Made by a program: the position numbers and the translations under genes. DNA of 64,000 nt from Hymenopus coronatus (taxonomy: Eukaryota > Arthropoda > Insecta > Mantodea > Hymenopodidae), in contig CM060890.1 of the NCBI GenBank assembly GCA_030762935.1, positions 149,382,129 through 149,446,128 on the forward strand, written 5' to 3'. This document shows, piece after piece, positions 1 through 10,796 of the stretch (the stretch's first letter is position 1; every line of letters starts with the position of its first letter). The notes under the pieces are model-generated. The model was not told the DNA's origin and did no database searches. It was given only the letters and a program-made list of their open reading frames with translations.

Positions 1-60
1 ATAAAATAAGGTTTACAGGAGTCCATACTCTTTAACCTAAAGATGATGCGTAGAATTCTT

Positions 61-575
61 TTTCTGTGCAATAAATATCCTATATGTGGTAGTAGAGTTG
101 CCCCATAACTAAGATGTGCAAAAACAAGAGAGTAGCATATAGATATCAGTGTTTTTGTGTCAAGCATATCTAAAAGTTGCAATATGGCAACATTGTTTTC
201 TGTGCGATAAATATCCTATATGCGTTAGTAGAGTTGCCTCATAGGAACATGGCATAACTAAGATGTGCAGAAACAGGAGAGTAGCATATAGATATCAGTG
301 TTTTTGTGTCAAGTTGCAATATGGCAACATTGTTTTCTGTGCGATAAATATCCTATATGCGTTAGTAGAGTTGCCCCCTAACTAAGATGTGCAAAAACAA
401 GAGAGTAGCATATAGATATCAGTGTTTTTGTGTCAAGTTGCAATATGGCAACATTGTTTTCTGTGCAATAAATATCCTATATGCGTTAGTAGAGTTGCCG
501 CATAACTAAGATGTGCAGAAACAAGAGAAGAGCATATAGATATCAGTGTTTTTGTGTCAAGTTGCAATATGGCAA
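61..575. repeat. Tandem satellite, 124-137 bp unit, about 4 copies
   Basis: The phrase tttctgtgc(a/g)ataaatatc recurs at 61, 197, 334 and 458, giving spacings of 136, 137 and 124 bp. Each unit also carries 'gagagtagcatatagatatc', 'tcaagttgcaatatggca' and 'tagtagagttgcc'. Units differ mainly by a short indel around 'aggaacatggc'. The array probably continues left of the window. A short antisense ORF across its end is not supported as a gene. Confidence 0.9.
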
Positions 576-669
576 AATTTGCAGAACATAGTTTCTTGGC
601 AATAAAGTCAGAATGTTCATTCCACGTTAATAAATTATCCATATATATTCCAAGAAATTTAGAAAAACT

Positions 670-760
670 TATCCGGGTAACTCACCCTAAGCAAGTTTGA
701 ACTCATGACCTGTTGAATATGAGGCAGACATGCTACCACCACACTACCCAGTCATGTGAA
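670..760 (-). repeat. tRNA-derived SINE fragment
   Basis: Read on the - strand this gives a box-A-like 'gtggtggtagcatg' and then 'tcaacaggtcatgagttcaa', a box-B-like segment. The same arrangement recurs on the + strand at 45254-45482 (gtggtggtaacatgtctgcc, caacaggtcaaatc), so both are copies of one SINE family rather than tRNA genes. Confidence 0.65.
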
Positions 761-1092
761 TGGAACATCAGATTTTTTAAAGTTGTTTTTATAACTTTAT
801 TCTCTATATTACTTGATTAGATCAATTTTAAATGTTAAATCATTTTTTAAAGGTGACAATGAAATCTAGACGTACAGGAGAGTATAGGGCATGTGAGGGC
901 TGAAAATTAAAATTATACTAATATATTTTAATATCTATGCTGTCTGTTAACCGATATGAGACAAAAAATATACTTGTAACAATATTTATGATTGTACAGG
1001 GAAAATATAACTTAGTCAGGAAAAGTTAGGGAAATGGACATAAAACTATTGGCATAAATCTTCTAATTTTAGCAAATATTTTTATTATTTAG

Positions 1093-1126
1093 GCGTCACG
1101 GCAGTTGTACCTGCACCAGACCAAAG
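1093..1126 (+). CDS. Candidate small exon, receptor-type PTP gene
   Basis: A 34-nt block is preceded by a T-rich tract ending in ttatttag and followed by a consensus donor, gtaagt. Read in phase 0 it gives ASRQLYLHQTK plus one nucleotide, which is the phase the next block needs. It would sit just upstream of the PTP wedge, in the juxtamembrane region. The problem is the gap to the next exon: only 23 nt, far shorter than an ordinary intron. The block could instead splice to an exon elsewhere, or be a splice-site mimic. Confidence 0.45.
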
Positions 1127-1149
1127 GTAAGTTAATTCTTCAAATCTAG

Positions 1150-1253
1150 CATCTAAACCATGTTCAAAACTGAGTAATCCTGTGTCTATGAAAGATGTAG
1201 AAGCCTATGTGACATCCCACCTCAAATTTGGAGTGATAGAGGAGCAGTTTTCA
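1150..1253 (+). CDS. Receptor-type PTP gene: membrane-proximal wedge exon
   Basis: This 104-nt block starts after 'aaatctag' and ends at a gtaagc donor. It reads, from phase 1, a 34-residue stretch containing NPVSMKDVEAYV and GVIEEQFS. In tandem-domain receptor PTPs the helical wedge before the catalytic domain has this pattern: a Val/Ile-Pro-like start, amphipathic helix, then E-E-F/Q. It ends in phase 0, matching the exon at 3325. The acceptor's pyrimidine tract is weak, so the exact 5' edge is uncertain. The reading frame is open back to a TAA near 1128. Confidence 0.7.
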
Positions 1254-1404
1254 GTAAGCACTTCTTCTCTTCTTACAACTGCAAATGAAAAACAAACCTA
1301 TTTTTGTTTTGTTGCATAAAATATTTCCTTTAAAATGGTTAACAGTATAACAAATTATTTAAAATATTTGTAAGCTACTTCCTCTATGAAATAAAGGAGA
1401 AAAA
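1254..1404 (+). other. Intron start; poly(A) run
   Basis: Intron sequence after the wedge exon. A run of about 19 A's near 1400 abuts the end of the following dispersed repeat. No coding signal seen. Confidence 0.6.
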
Positions 1405-1960
1405 AAAAAAAAAAAAAAACAACTGAGAAGTCTCATGTGTTCCATTCACATGACTTTCTCTACATCTGTGCAACAAATTATTGTTAATAACCCTATTCTT
1501 CTATTTCATACTAATCGAGATAAACATTAGTCATTACTTTCTTGTAAGTAGAAGGGAAACAAGGGAATACACTAGGCTAAACTGACATTCAAACACTCTA
1601 AAATGTACTTCTATGGGATTGAAATCTGTTTCTTTGTGTGGCCAGGAGTTAGCAATTTCCTGTAAGATAAAAGTTGAAGTATTTTAAAACTGATACCAAT
1701 AAAAAGGAATATCTCAAAAGTGATCAACTCCACGAAAAAAAATGTATATGACATAAGTTTTGCTTTTTAAGGAGATCAACATTTCTTGTGTAGCAAGATT
1801 TATTCTATCTCTTACAGTTTACCAGTTATGCGAAATTCAGAAAAATTCATCCATAATAAAGAGGTCTATTCCCAGAAAATTCCAGATATACATTTTATTT
1901 GTGACCTAAATATCTTAAATATTGGAGAGAAAGTAAATATGGGCAACTTCAATGTGCAAT
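1405..1960 (-). repeat. Family A repeat copy, partial
   Basis: Antisense copy of the dispersed ~860 bp repeat. It opens with the reverse complement of the family's right end (tccattcacatgactttctc) and runs through landmark phrases such as 'tatctcttacagttta' and 'cccagaaaattccagatata'. It is divergent and 5'-truncated. It lies head-to-head with the + copy starting at about 1965. Confidence 0.85.
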
Positions 1961-1964
1961 AGTT

Positions 1965-2740
1965 TTGCTGGAAATGTATTGTGTTCTACCCAAATTTGAT
2001 AACAAGATTTCACCAGAAATATCTTTGAGGCCCCCTGCCATTTTTAGAAAAGGTCTCTGTGTGTGTGGGGGGGGGTGTGTGTTTGTAAAACAAAAATTTC
2101 CTTTGAATACTAGAATACATATTCAAATTTACCATGTTTTGAGGGTGCAACATGAAGATTTTCAAGAAAATCCCTCCAATCCCCAACAACCCTTACAAGG
2201 AAACAATTTTTATATATTTTTATGTTCTCAAAAAGGCTTGTAACACTTTTAATTAAAATAGCATATGTTTAAGATATCATCATAAATAAAAAGTATATCT
2301 TGAATTTTCTGTGAATAGTGTCTGATACCTTCAAGTTATGGCTGACTTTTGTATAACTCATAATCCGTTAAAGGGAAACAAAGTCTTACTTAAAAAAAAA
2401 TTAGATCTCATTTAAACACATAGTCTATTTGATATAGTTATTTGAATTATCTAGTTCTAAAATATTCCTTGTTATTTATTTTTTTAAATGGTCATGCAAA
2501 GAGAATGGAATTTTAATTGCATCACATAGTGAGAGCATTTAAAAGATGTGATATTGCTTTAGCATAGTATATTCCCTTATTCCCCTTATACTTACAAATC
2601 AAGTAAGAACAATTTCTGCTAATGTTTATCTCAATTAGCATAAAATAGAAGAATAAGGTTTTTCCAAAAATAGTATATTGCAGAATAGGTGGGAGAAAAT
2701 TATGTAAACGAAACATATTAGACTTTTTGTTATCTTTTGT
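1965..2740 (+). repeat. Family A repeat copy
   Basis: Sense copy beginning in the left part of the unit ('caaatttgataacaagattt', compare 'aaaaatttgataccgagatt' in other copies). It passes a (GT)/(G)n stretch and 'gtatatcttgaattttctgt', and ends near 'gaaaattatgtaaacgaaac', the decayed form of the family's right end. A 92-residue ORF inside it is a repeat artefact. Confidence 0.85.
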
Positions 2741-3324
2741 ATGTTGGTATATTAGGTATGTTTGCAATTAATATGAGTTGGAATGTATTAGAAGTTAGTC
2801 AGATAGTTATACTGTATGTACTGGTCACTTCAAACTAAGACTTGTCTCTGAAAATGCCTCATTTTCTCTTAGAGTAATCAAACTTGGAATAGAAGTTGCT
2901 CATATAATTATATAAATGTTAATATTAGATTATTAATATAAATTAATTAAAATATATTTTTATTTCTTTAAGTTTGGATATATTTGTTAAAAAATTAGCA
3001 AAAACTTCAAAAAAATTATTTATAGTTGTAAAAAAGCAGAAAACAATATACATATGTCTATTTCATGAATGTTTAGTTCACTTGCAATAATATGTGGTTC
3101 AGAAATAAATCATAGGCTATCAGCACTTTTACTTTCCTCCTCAGAATAGGAAATGAAAAGGGAATAGCATAGACAAATATAAAATATAGTCCTGGCTGAA
3201 TATGTAAACGTGAACAAAAGTTTGAATCAGATATGTTGAGTAGGTACTGAGAAAAACGGACATTAGGATTCTAATTTTGACATTGGCAAGAATGTACAAT
3301 GTTCTCATTTTGTATCTGTTTCAG
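2741..3324 (+). other. Intron sequence, no feature recognised
   Basis: Very AT-rich intron leading to the exon at 3325. The last 40 bases include the T-rich tract and cag acceptor. Nothing else is supported. Confidence 0.5.
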
Positions 3325-3412
3325 CTGCTCCAAGATGGCCTCATTAAGTCATGCTGTTTTGCACTACTGCCAGAGAACATAGCAAAAAACCGCTACCAAA
3401 ATATAATACCAT
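3325..3412 (+). CDS. Receptor-type PTP gene: start of catalytic domain (KNRY loop)
   Basis: The 88-nt exon is bounded by 'tctgtttcag' and a gtaagt donor. It encodes LLQDGLIKSCC..ALLPEN followed by KNRYQNIIP and the first base of a Tyr codon. K-N-R-Y is the phosphotyrosine-recognition loop of classical PTPs; the Tyr stacks on the substrate ring and is kept here. The exon ends in phase 1 and its last T joins 'AT' of the next exon to make the Tyr of P-Y-D. Its lead-in completes the wedge from 1150-1253. Confidence is high because motif, both splice sites and phase agree. Confidence 0.9.
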
Positions 3413-3693
3413 GTAAGTGTTTGCAATTCAGTGTTTAGAAATACTGATTTGGAGTGAAGTATGAGCCATATACTTTATTGGGGTACTTAAGGTCATTCTT
3501 ACACTGAATATTCTACTCACATGAAATAAGCTTGATGTGGGAAAAACTGTTACAGTTTGGCTTTAAATTGAATTGCAATAGAGACTTTTTGCAGTATTAC
3601 AGCAACGTGTACAAGTTTACAGTTCTGTTATTGTATTCAAAGTGTTATGCTTTTATCACAGGTGTGACAAAAACATTAAATTCTATTGCATTA

Positions 3694-4907
3694 TATGAGG
3701 GCACTCCTAAAACTTTGAGAATGGACAACAATGAAATGTGTTAAGCTGAAGCAACTTTTCCTAACTTGAGATTAAGGTTCTAATTGCGGTTTAAAGGCAT
3801 TCAACTGCTAGGTTATTTTGAGGTTTTAATATCAATATGTTGGGTGCGCTCCAACAATGCATAGTCTTGCAGTGCTTGTGTATGCATGGACCAGAAAATC
3901 GTACTGGTGGCGCCGCTCCGTGTCATGCTTTGTACTTATTAGGAGGATAGTTAGAAGCGGAAGCCATGTGCAATGTAGGTATTATTTGTGGATTTCTGCC
4001 TGTAAAGTGCATACATTTGACTGAAAATGTTGTTTCAAAAAGTCAAAATCTTTTTTTACACATCTGGAAATATACTGGGAATATATGCTGAACTGTGGGG
4101 ATGTTCTGAAACCTTTTATTTCCGATGAAGTTAATGCTGCATATTTTTGTTGCAGGCTTTCGTTCTCACTCAGGACTGAAAATAATATATAAAGTATGAA
4201 TAGTAATATGTACATAAATATTAATAAAAATAAGTGAATAATAATAATAATCATAATAGTAATTAAGACTATTCGCATAATGTTTCATTTAATCTAACAC
4301 AGTGTTTAGAGTTTCTACTAATTAACTTAAAAATGTTAGCATTAATTTCTAAACAACATTATCCATGCTGCAGTTAATTTTTACATATATGTTACTGCTT
4401 TGAGGTACAAAATAAAATTAGTGTACTTCTTTCGATGTACAGCCTGTATCCATAGATTTCTTGTTTGCGCTTCAGTTGTCCGTGTGGGAAAAGAACAAAA
4501 GGCAATTGCTGACTTGTAGGTATTATTACATACACAGCAGTTATTGTTCCCTTCCACCTTTTTGTAATGTTTACATTTTCAGGAGGTTCGATACTTCATA
4601 TCTTATAACTTATGCTAATATTCTTATTTCACTGTCTCTGTTATCCTCTTGTTAGTAACCAAACTTACTGCCAGAGTAGTGTGCACGGTGCGTATAGCAG
4701 ATGTTGCTATGCCATATGCTAGGATGGATCTCAAACGAGATCATTTCTGTGCTATGATTTCTTCTCCAAAGAAGAATGGTGTTCAGCATTTGAAAATTGC
4801 TGGAAAGGATGCAATAGTGAATATGCTGTCAAGATGCAGACATCAGATTTACATTTTTAACATTTTATTGTATCCACTCTTAAAACTTTTGGAGTGACCC
4901 TTATATG
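3694..4907 (+). mobile_element. Degenerate mariner-like element
   Basis: The ends are inverted: the left tgagggcactcctaaaactt corresponds to the reverse complement of the right end, aagggtcactccaaaagttt, with TA beside both. Between 4649 and 4850 the + strand reads MPYARMDLKRDHFCAMI, which resembles the N-terminal start of the mariner-type proteins usually written as MDxKRxxFRAMI. No intact transposase remains. The rest of the interior is unassigned. The TIR match is imperfect, so the limits are approximate. Confidence 0.6.
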
Positions 4908-5039
4908 ATTAATAAAGATTATGTACTAAATGGTGGAGAAGGGTGGGTGAATAAGTATTTGTATTCCAAAATAGATGGTGCTGCTGAGTAAATTGGTATA
5001 CTTTCATTTGTTACACATCGCTAAAACCTGATTCATAGG

Positions 5040-5505
5040 TTGGTTTGTAGAGCTTGAATTTTCTGGTAATAACCTCTGAAGACATCTTTATTTGGAAAGA
5101 ATTTTGCATAACTGGTAAAGCGTAAGAGATAGACAAAAAATTACTTCACAAAAAAGGTAGAGCTCGTTAAAACACACAATTTATGATATATTCATTTTTA
5201 TCGTGGAGTTTACCATTTTTGAAATGTTCCTTGTTATTTGGTTTCAGTTTTAAAATACTTATACTTTCCTCATATGGGAATTTGTCAACTCCTGGCCATA
5301 CAAACAAAGGAGCTTTAATCACATAGCAACCAGATTTTAAAATGTATGACCATCACTTTAGCCTAGTGTACTCCCTTATTTCCCTTCTAGTTACGAGGAA
5401 GCAAGTAATAAGACTATTTCTGCTAATTTCTTTCTGGATAAGCATGAAGTAAATTTTAATAATTTATTGCAGAGAGTCATATGAATGGAACACATGAGCT
5501 TTTTA
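5040..5505 (+). repeat. Family A repeat copy, right half
   Basis: Starts near 'gagcttgaattttctggtaa' and keeps, in order, 'cataactggtaaagcgtaag', 'gtcaactcctggccatacaa', 'gcctagtgtactcccttatt' and the family right end 'gtcatatgaatggaacacat'. The left half is missing or unrecognisable. Confidence 0.85.
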
Positions 5506-5954
5506 CTTTGGATGTGAGAACTTACGAGGAAATAAAAGTGAAATTAGATTTCTGTTTGTGGGAACCTGTCAACAGCTATGAAACAGATGTTGGTTAAATT
5601 CCCCTTGCCGAGCAAGGAAATGATTGTTGAAAGAATATTTGCTCACACTGGTTGTGTACTCTCAAACCCAAACCTAAACACTGCATGAAGTTTTGTGAAT
5701 AACTGGTTATTGCTCTTAATTCATTTTAATATAATTTATTTATTTGACGAGGCCCTTAATTACACTAAACAACACTTATTCTGGTTTTATGCCAGCACAT
5801 GTTTCAAAGGACTATTTTCCTTCATTTTCCTGCATTTTTTATGGTGTTTTCAAACATTTTCACCCAAGTATTTAGGGGATTTTTATCGACAGCTTCATAT
5901 TCATTGTCATTTAGCACTTCATCTTGCTATCATAATCCAATTTTTCCATGAGTA

Positions 5955-6082
5955 TAAAAATATTTAATAACCTACCTCAGAACTTGAAAACATGCAGTGA
6001 TGAGACAATTAAATCAAAGCTGAAACAATATTTACATGAAAATAGTTTTTATACCATCAATGAGTATCTAAATGCTACATAA
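5955..6082 (+). pseudogene. LINE 3'-end coding fragment
   Basis: The frame KIFNNLPQNLK...KSKLKQYLHE...SFYTINEYL ending in TAA matches the C-terminal signature of the LINE at 23190-24727 (LYNKIP...KSKMYKWLLK...FYSINEFL). Only the last ~40 codons are recognisable; the 250 bases upstream may be decayed LINE. Confidence 0.7.
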
Positions 6083-6604
6083 ATATTTTAAATAATATTG
6101 TAAATATTGAAATTGTGTAATGTTTTGACATGTTCTGTTGTCTGTGACAAAGTATAGGATTTACGGAATGCAAGTAAATGTATGTATGTACACCTGGAAA
6201 TTAAAGGGGGATTCAGATATTGAGCCAGAGGTATATCCACAACACATTATTATAAAGGTTTTAGTTAAACCCTCATTTGAAGGGACACTGGGTCAGACAA
6301 TTGTACAAAATTTTATCTGGAATGTTTTTATTTAACTTTTTGTAACCGTTTAAAATTAGGTACCATAAATGGCAGTTACATCACCTAAGTAAAGAAAGGT
6401 ATGGACAGGAAAGAAAATGAAATGATCCCCTAGGCATTGAATACTCTTAATACCATCAGGGTCGAAGAAAACAAGAGTTGAGTGAAGCAAGACTGGATAG
6501 GAAAAGTAAAAGAGGAGATCTGATATGTGGAAAGGAAGAAATATCAGTCCAGGTCAATAACTCACGAGAGCAGCCCTTACATATAGTTCATCACATCATT
6601 TTGT

Positions 6605-7095
6605 TTAAGTCTTCAAATTCTAGAAGCAATTAAGGGTTCTCCCTTCTATTATAACAAAATTGATATGTGATTACTAACAGCTGCATTGCAAGAAGGTGAG
6701 AGATCGGACATTAGATTTTTGTCCAGGTCAGTTCCTTAAAGCCTTCAATTAATTATTAAAGGAATTAAATGGTCTCCTGTAGATTACAACAAAATTGATA
6801 TGTGATTACTAGCAGCCGCAGGTGAGGGATTGGACATTAGGCTTTTGTCCAGGTCGGTTCCTTTAAGCCTTCAATTTATGGTTGGTTGGTATCTAATGTT
6901 GAGCAGTTGACAGTGAAGCCATTCGCTCTCTTGCATTCCAGTATTTTGATGTCATATTATCATATCGACTCAGCAGCACAGTAGATGGTTTCCATCCATA
7001 TCTTCTATAATTATTCAAAAAGGACACAGGGGATCTCACTTCAAATTATAGAAGCAATTAAATGGTATCCTTTCTATTATAACAAAATTCCAAAC
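6605..7095. repeat. Short tandem duplication, 126-135 bp unit
   Basis: The phrase 'aacaaaattgatatgtgatt' occurs at about 6654 and 6789, and 'ggacatta' at 6706 and 6832. A third, partial unit ('agaagcaattaaatggt') lies near 7041-7090. Intronic, with no coding support. Confidence 0.75.
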
Positions 7096-7339
7096 AACCA
7101 AGCACAATTGTACAAAACCAATATCGTGTTTGGTGTCCAAGGTCGTGTCTCTGCTTCTCAGCCAGAGAAGCGACAGTGTTTTTGTCACTAAAGAGGAGGT
7201 TTACCTTTTGATTTTATTCACAGTTGACACTGTGAATGCAGCTTACTATTGCCATATGTGAAGGTACTGTACATCCTAAGGGATGTCATCCTTCTCCAAT
7301 ACAATGTGTTTGACAGCGGACACATTAGAGGACATATAT

Positions 7340-7665
7340 TGGGAAACACCTACCCTCAAGTCCAGATTTGCCCCTAAACTATTTTTTGTTTGTGTCCATG
7401 TCAGAAACACTGGAATGATTTAAACCAATGAAGACATTGGGAAACACTTAAACACCTACTCTCTAGTCCAAATTTGCCCCAAACTATTTTTTGTTTGTGT
7501 CCATGTAAGAAACACTGGAATGATTTAAATCAATGAAGACATTGAGCAACACTTAAACACCCACCCTCAAGTCCAGATTTGCCCCCAAACTATTTTTTGT
7601 TTGTGTCCATGTAAGAAACACTGGAATGATTTAAACCAATGAAGACATTGGGAAACACTTGTGCC
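7340..7665. repeat. Tandem repeat, about 105 bp unit, three copies
   Basis: The phrase attttttgtttgtgtccatg starts at 7381, 7485 and 7592. Each copy carries 'gaaacactggaatgatttaa' and 'caatgaagacattg'. The antisense ORF over the last copy is a by-product. Confidence 0.85.
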
Positions 7666-7779
7666 CTCAAACGTTTTGAACAAGGAGTGGTCAGGTGTCC
7701 AAATTATGACAAAAGTGAAGCAGACTGTGTGGAGGTGTCCCCTGTGAAAGTGTTTAATCAATAAATATATTTAAAAAAA

Positions 7780-8665
7780 ATCTGTGTTACACTCTTATGA
7801 CTTTCTCTAGCTCTTCTACAAACAAACTTCTTTTAACACCCTGCTAATCAAGATAAACATGAGCAGAATGTTCTTATTACTTAGTTCCTTATAAGTAGAA
7901 GAGAACTAAGTGAATACATTAGGCTGAACTGACAATCAATATTTTATAAGCTGTTATACGATTGTCATTGCAAATTGCTATTTTGCTTGGCCAGGAGTAT
8001 AACAAAAACAAGCAGACACTTCCTGTTTGAGAAAAGTATAAATACTTTACAATTGAAACCAATAACAAGAAATATCTCCAAAACAGTTACCTCTACAACA
8101 AAAATGTTAAGGACATAAATTGTGTGTTTTGATGAGATCTACATTTTTTCTTCAATAAGTTTGTCATATCTCCTTCAGTTTAGCAGTTAGCCAAAATTCA
8201 TGCAGAATAAACAGGTCTTATGAGCTATTCCCAGAAAATTCAAGATATGCATTTTATTTGGATGTAAATAGCTTTGATATACAGTATTTTAGTCAACATC
8301 GTCAGAGCCATTCTCTTAAAAAATAAAAATTTTCTAAAATTTTCCATGTGAAAGGTAGTTTGTGGCGAGGGGTTTTCTTAAACATCTTTTTGTCGCATCC
8401 TTGGAAGATGTTAAATTTAAATACCAAGTTTGATATTTAACATTCTTTTCAATCTTGAGCTATGCAGTCCACACACCCACCCACCCACCCACCCACCCAG
8501 GCAGGCAGGGCAGGGCAGGTATTTTTCTAAAAAGACTCTGGGGACCCCAAAACATGTATTTCTGGTGAAATCTCAATATCAAATTTTTGAATGCAATACA
8601 ATACCTTCTCTATACACTATGCACATTGTAGGTATATACGAGGCTAAAGAAAGTCCAAGTCTGTT
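7780..8665 (-). repeat. Family A repeat copy, nearly full length
   Basis: Antisense copy from the right end (atgactttctctagctc at about 7800) to the left-end palindrome region (accttctctatacactatgc at 8612-8632). A short (ACCC)n/(GGCA)n stretch at 8470-8518 sits where other copies have (GT)n. Confidence 0.9.
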
Positions 8666-8695
8666 TATATATGAATTACCCTGATACATTGCAGA

Positions 8696-9085
8696 TCACT
8701 TGGTACTGGAGTCCAGCATCTTCCCTCCTTCCACAAGCTCTGTACCTCTACCACTCAGCACACTCAAACATGGGTTAGTGTTGACACCTACATATATCTC
8801 TGCTTCTACATGGCAACCAATCATCTTTTGTTTTATTACTCCCTTCATACTCGGCACAAAAACATTACAGCTTTTTCTTTCCCTCTTCTTCTGGATAATG
8901 AACAACATATTTCCTGTTTTTCCCTCTGGCGTCTTTCTAATTTCAAAATTAAACTCTTACCTCATTATGTGGGATTCTCCACTAGCTAACATCTTTGTTT
9001 GGATGCCAACGAGTTTAGCTCCAGATACAGCATCAGTAACTAAGCACCCAACAGCAGCTTGCAACATTACAGGACTCTATGAGCA
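8696..9085 (-). other. Unidentified antisense open stretch
   Basis: On the - strand one frame is open over about 390 bases except for a single TAA at 8957-8959. It reads MLQAAVGCLVTDAVSGAKL...MLASGESHIMR, stop, then EFNFEIRKTPEGKTGN...KGVIKQKMIGCHVEAEIYVG. The composition is protein-like, richer in Gly, Val and charged residues than neighbouring chance ORFs. A gtaaga donor-like sequence overlaps the stop and an ag acceptor-like sequence lies near 9080. I do not recognise the family. It may be an old gene or transposon fragment, or an exon on the opposite strand. The 147-residue + strand ORF over the same interval looks like its shadow. Confidence 0.3.
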
Positions 9086-9174
9086 GAAAATGTTTTTTTT
9101 TCTTCTTCTTCTTCTTCTTTACATTGTTATTTGGGCATGTTGATGGTATAAATATTCCACTAACTTAATACATG

Positions 9175-9790
9175 TGTACAGTAGTACTGTAGCTAAATGA
9201 TAAGACAATAGACAATTACACGCCATTAAGTGACTCACATTACATGCTATAACACACATTTATTAACTCATGGTATTTGTACAATATGATACATACTCAT
9301 CTATGGAATAAAATGTGTGCAGTAGTATGAACGATTTTAAATGTTGTTTAAAATGGTGGATTTTAGTAAATACTTTGATATTCTGAGGCAATATATTAAA
9401 TGGTCAAATACCCAAATTCATTACATTATTTTTAGTTAAATTGGTTCTACAGAAATGAATATGCAGTGCATTCTTTTGCCGAGTGCTATATTGATGGAGG
9501 TTTTGATTTATTGCAAGCTGATTGTACGTTTGTTTAATATAAGTTAATGTCTCCATTATAAATACGCAAGTAAGAGGCAATATTTTGAAAAGAGCTCTAC
9601 ATGAGCACTGACTATCCTTGCCACTTATTATTCTAATTGCCCTTTTCTGTAATTTAAATATTTGGTCACTCTCATAACCTGTTCCTCAGAAAATTATGCC
9701 ATAGTGCATTAGGCTGTGAAAATTTGCATAGTAAGCACTTCTTTGAATATTTAAGTTTACTTTATGAACATGCAGTAATGAATAACATGA
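9175..9790 (-). pseudogene. LINE 3'-end relic
   Basis: Antisense frames give HSLMHYGIIF, QKRAIRIISGKDSQCSCR, then NLHQYSTRQKN, the usual order at the end of jockey/CR1-like ORF2 (HSxxxYGIxxWG, xQKKxIRIIxG, YxTRxxxN). Several stops and frameshifts. The LINEs at 38650-38960 and 51095-51960 share the first two motifs. Confidence 0.8.
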
Positions 9791-10152
9791 GTCTGTTTCC
9801 TCACAGAAATAATTTTATCTTATCTGCAGTTTGTGTCTGCTGAATATAGTTTCTCAGTTTTATTTATAGTTCACATTGACTTCTAAAGTATGGACTAGAA
9901 GGATAAGAAGTTATGTCTTTCATTTAATATAGTACCGGGAAGAATCAAATGAAATACTGATTTATTTTACTATACTTTTAGAACATTCACTGCATTCAAA
10001 CTTTTACACATATTAAATTTCATGTCAACAGAGAAGGGATAGGTTTACAGGTTCCAATTTGTAAGATTTGGTTATTACTTATAAGTAGTGAGTATTGCAT
10101 AAAAGCTTGGTGATGAAGCTATGTTTTAATGCACGTTGCTTTACATTTGCAG

Positions 10153-10229
10153 ATGATGATAACAGAGTGAAGCTAAAAAGGTCGCCAAAGGATGTAGCAA
10201 CAGACTACATCAATGCCAGTTATATAGAC
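10153..10229 (+). CDS. Receptor-type PTP gene: DYINAS exon
   Basis: The 77-nt exon lies between 'tacatttgcag' and gtaagc. Joined to the previous exon it completes P-Y-D-D and continues NRVKLKRSPKDVATDYINASYID. R-V-x-L after PYD and the DYINASYI box are hallmarks of classical PTP domains, where the Asn helps orient the P-loop and substrate loop. The exon enters in phase 2 and leaves in phase 0. The intron before it is 6.7 kb. Nothing in the motif is unusual. Confidence 0.93.
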
Positions 10230-10389
10230 GTAAGCATTCTGCTCAGTAAAGCTATAAACACAATAAAGTTAGATGCTGTTTCCTTGGATTGTGTTTCTGG
10301 AAAATGAAATTCTGCTGGAAGATGCATACCAGATGAATGACTTGCCCCTAGATGCTTATTTTCTCTGCTAACAGCATATGGTAGATAGG

Positions 10390-10600
10390 AGGAAACATTG
10401 TATTTCAGCCAAAAATTTTAGGTCTAGATTTCACTGAAAATAAATATTTTTGAGACTCCTTAATTAAAGAACAAAGAAAAGTGTTTTTAAAACAAGTTTA
10501 ATGTGTTTGTGCTCTGAAACAATGAAAAGCATTTTTAGAAAAAAAGTTCATGTGTGTGTTTTTATCAACAACATAATTCTAAAATAAGATGTTTGATAAA
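10390..10600 (+). repeat. Family A repeat fragment, left part
   Basis: Decayed sense copy of the left third of the unit: 'gtctagatttcactgaaaat' (compare 'ccgagatttcaccggaaata'), then 'aaagcatttttagaaaaaaa' and the GT-rich spot. The better preserved copy at 10797 follows 200 bases later. Confidence 0.7.
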
Positions 10601-10796
10601 TATGAGGGGAAGGGTGAACATTTTGAAAAAAATCTAAGATGGATGAGTTTGAAAAACCTTTAATTGATTTTCAAACATTATTTTTTGTTGCAAATTGAAT
10701 ATTAAGTTTTATTGTTTTATGATGACCACATTTTTGCATACAGTGAAGCCAGTCTTAAAGCATGCTTCATCTGATGAAAAAATGATTCCATACATT

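Noticed and set aside
7567..7761. Antisense ORF with CLHWFKSFQ, resembling a mariner helix-turn-helix phrase
   Set aside because: It falls in a 105-bp tandem repeat and the resemblance is limited to a few residues.
8700..9143. 147-residue + strand ORF with hydrophobic end
   Set aside because: Leu-rich tail is a (TTC)n run and the antisense frame looks more protein-like; treated as a shadow.
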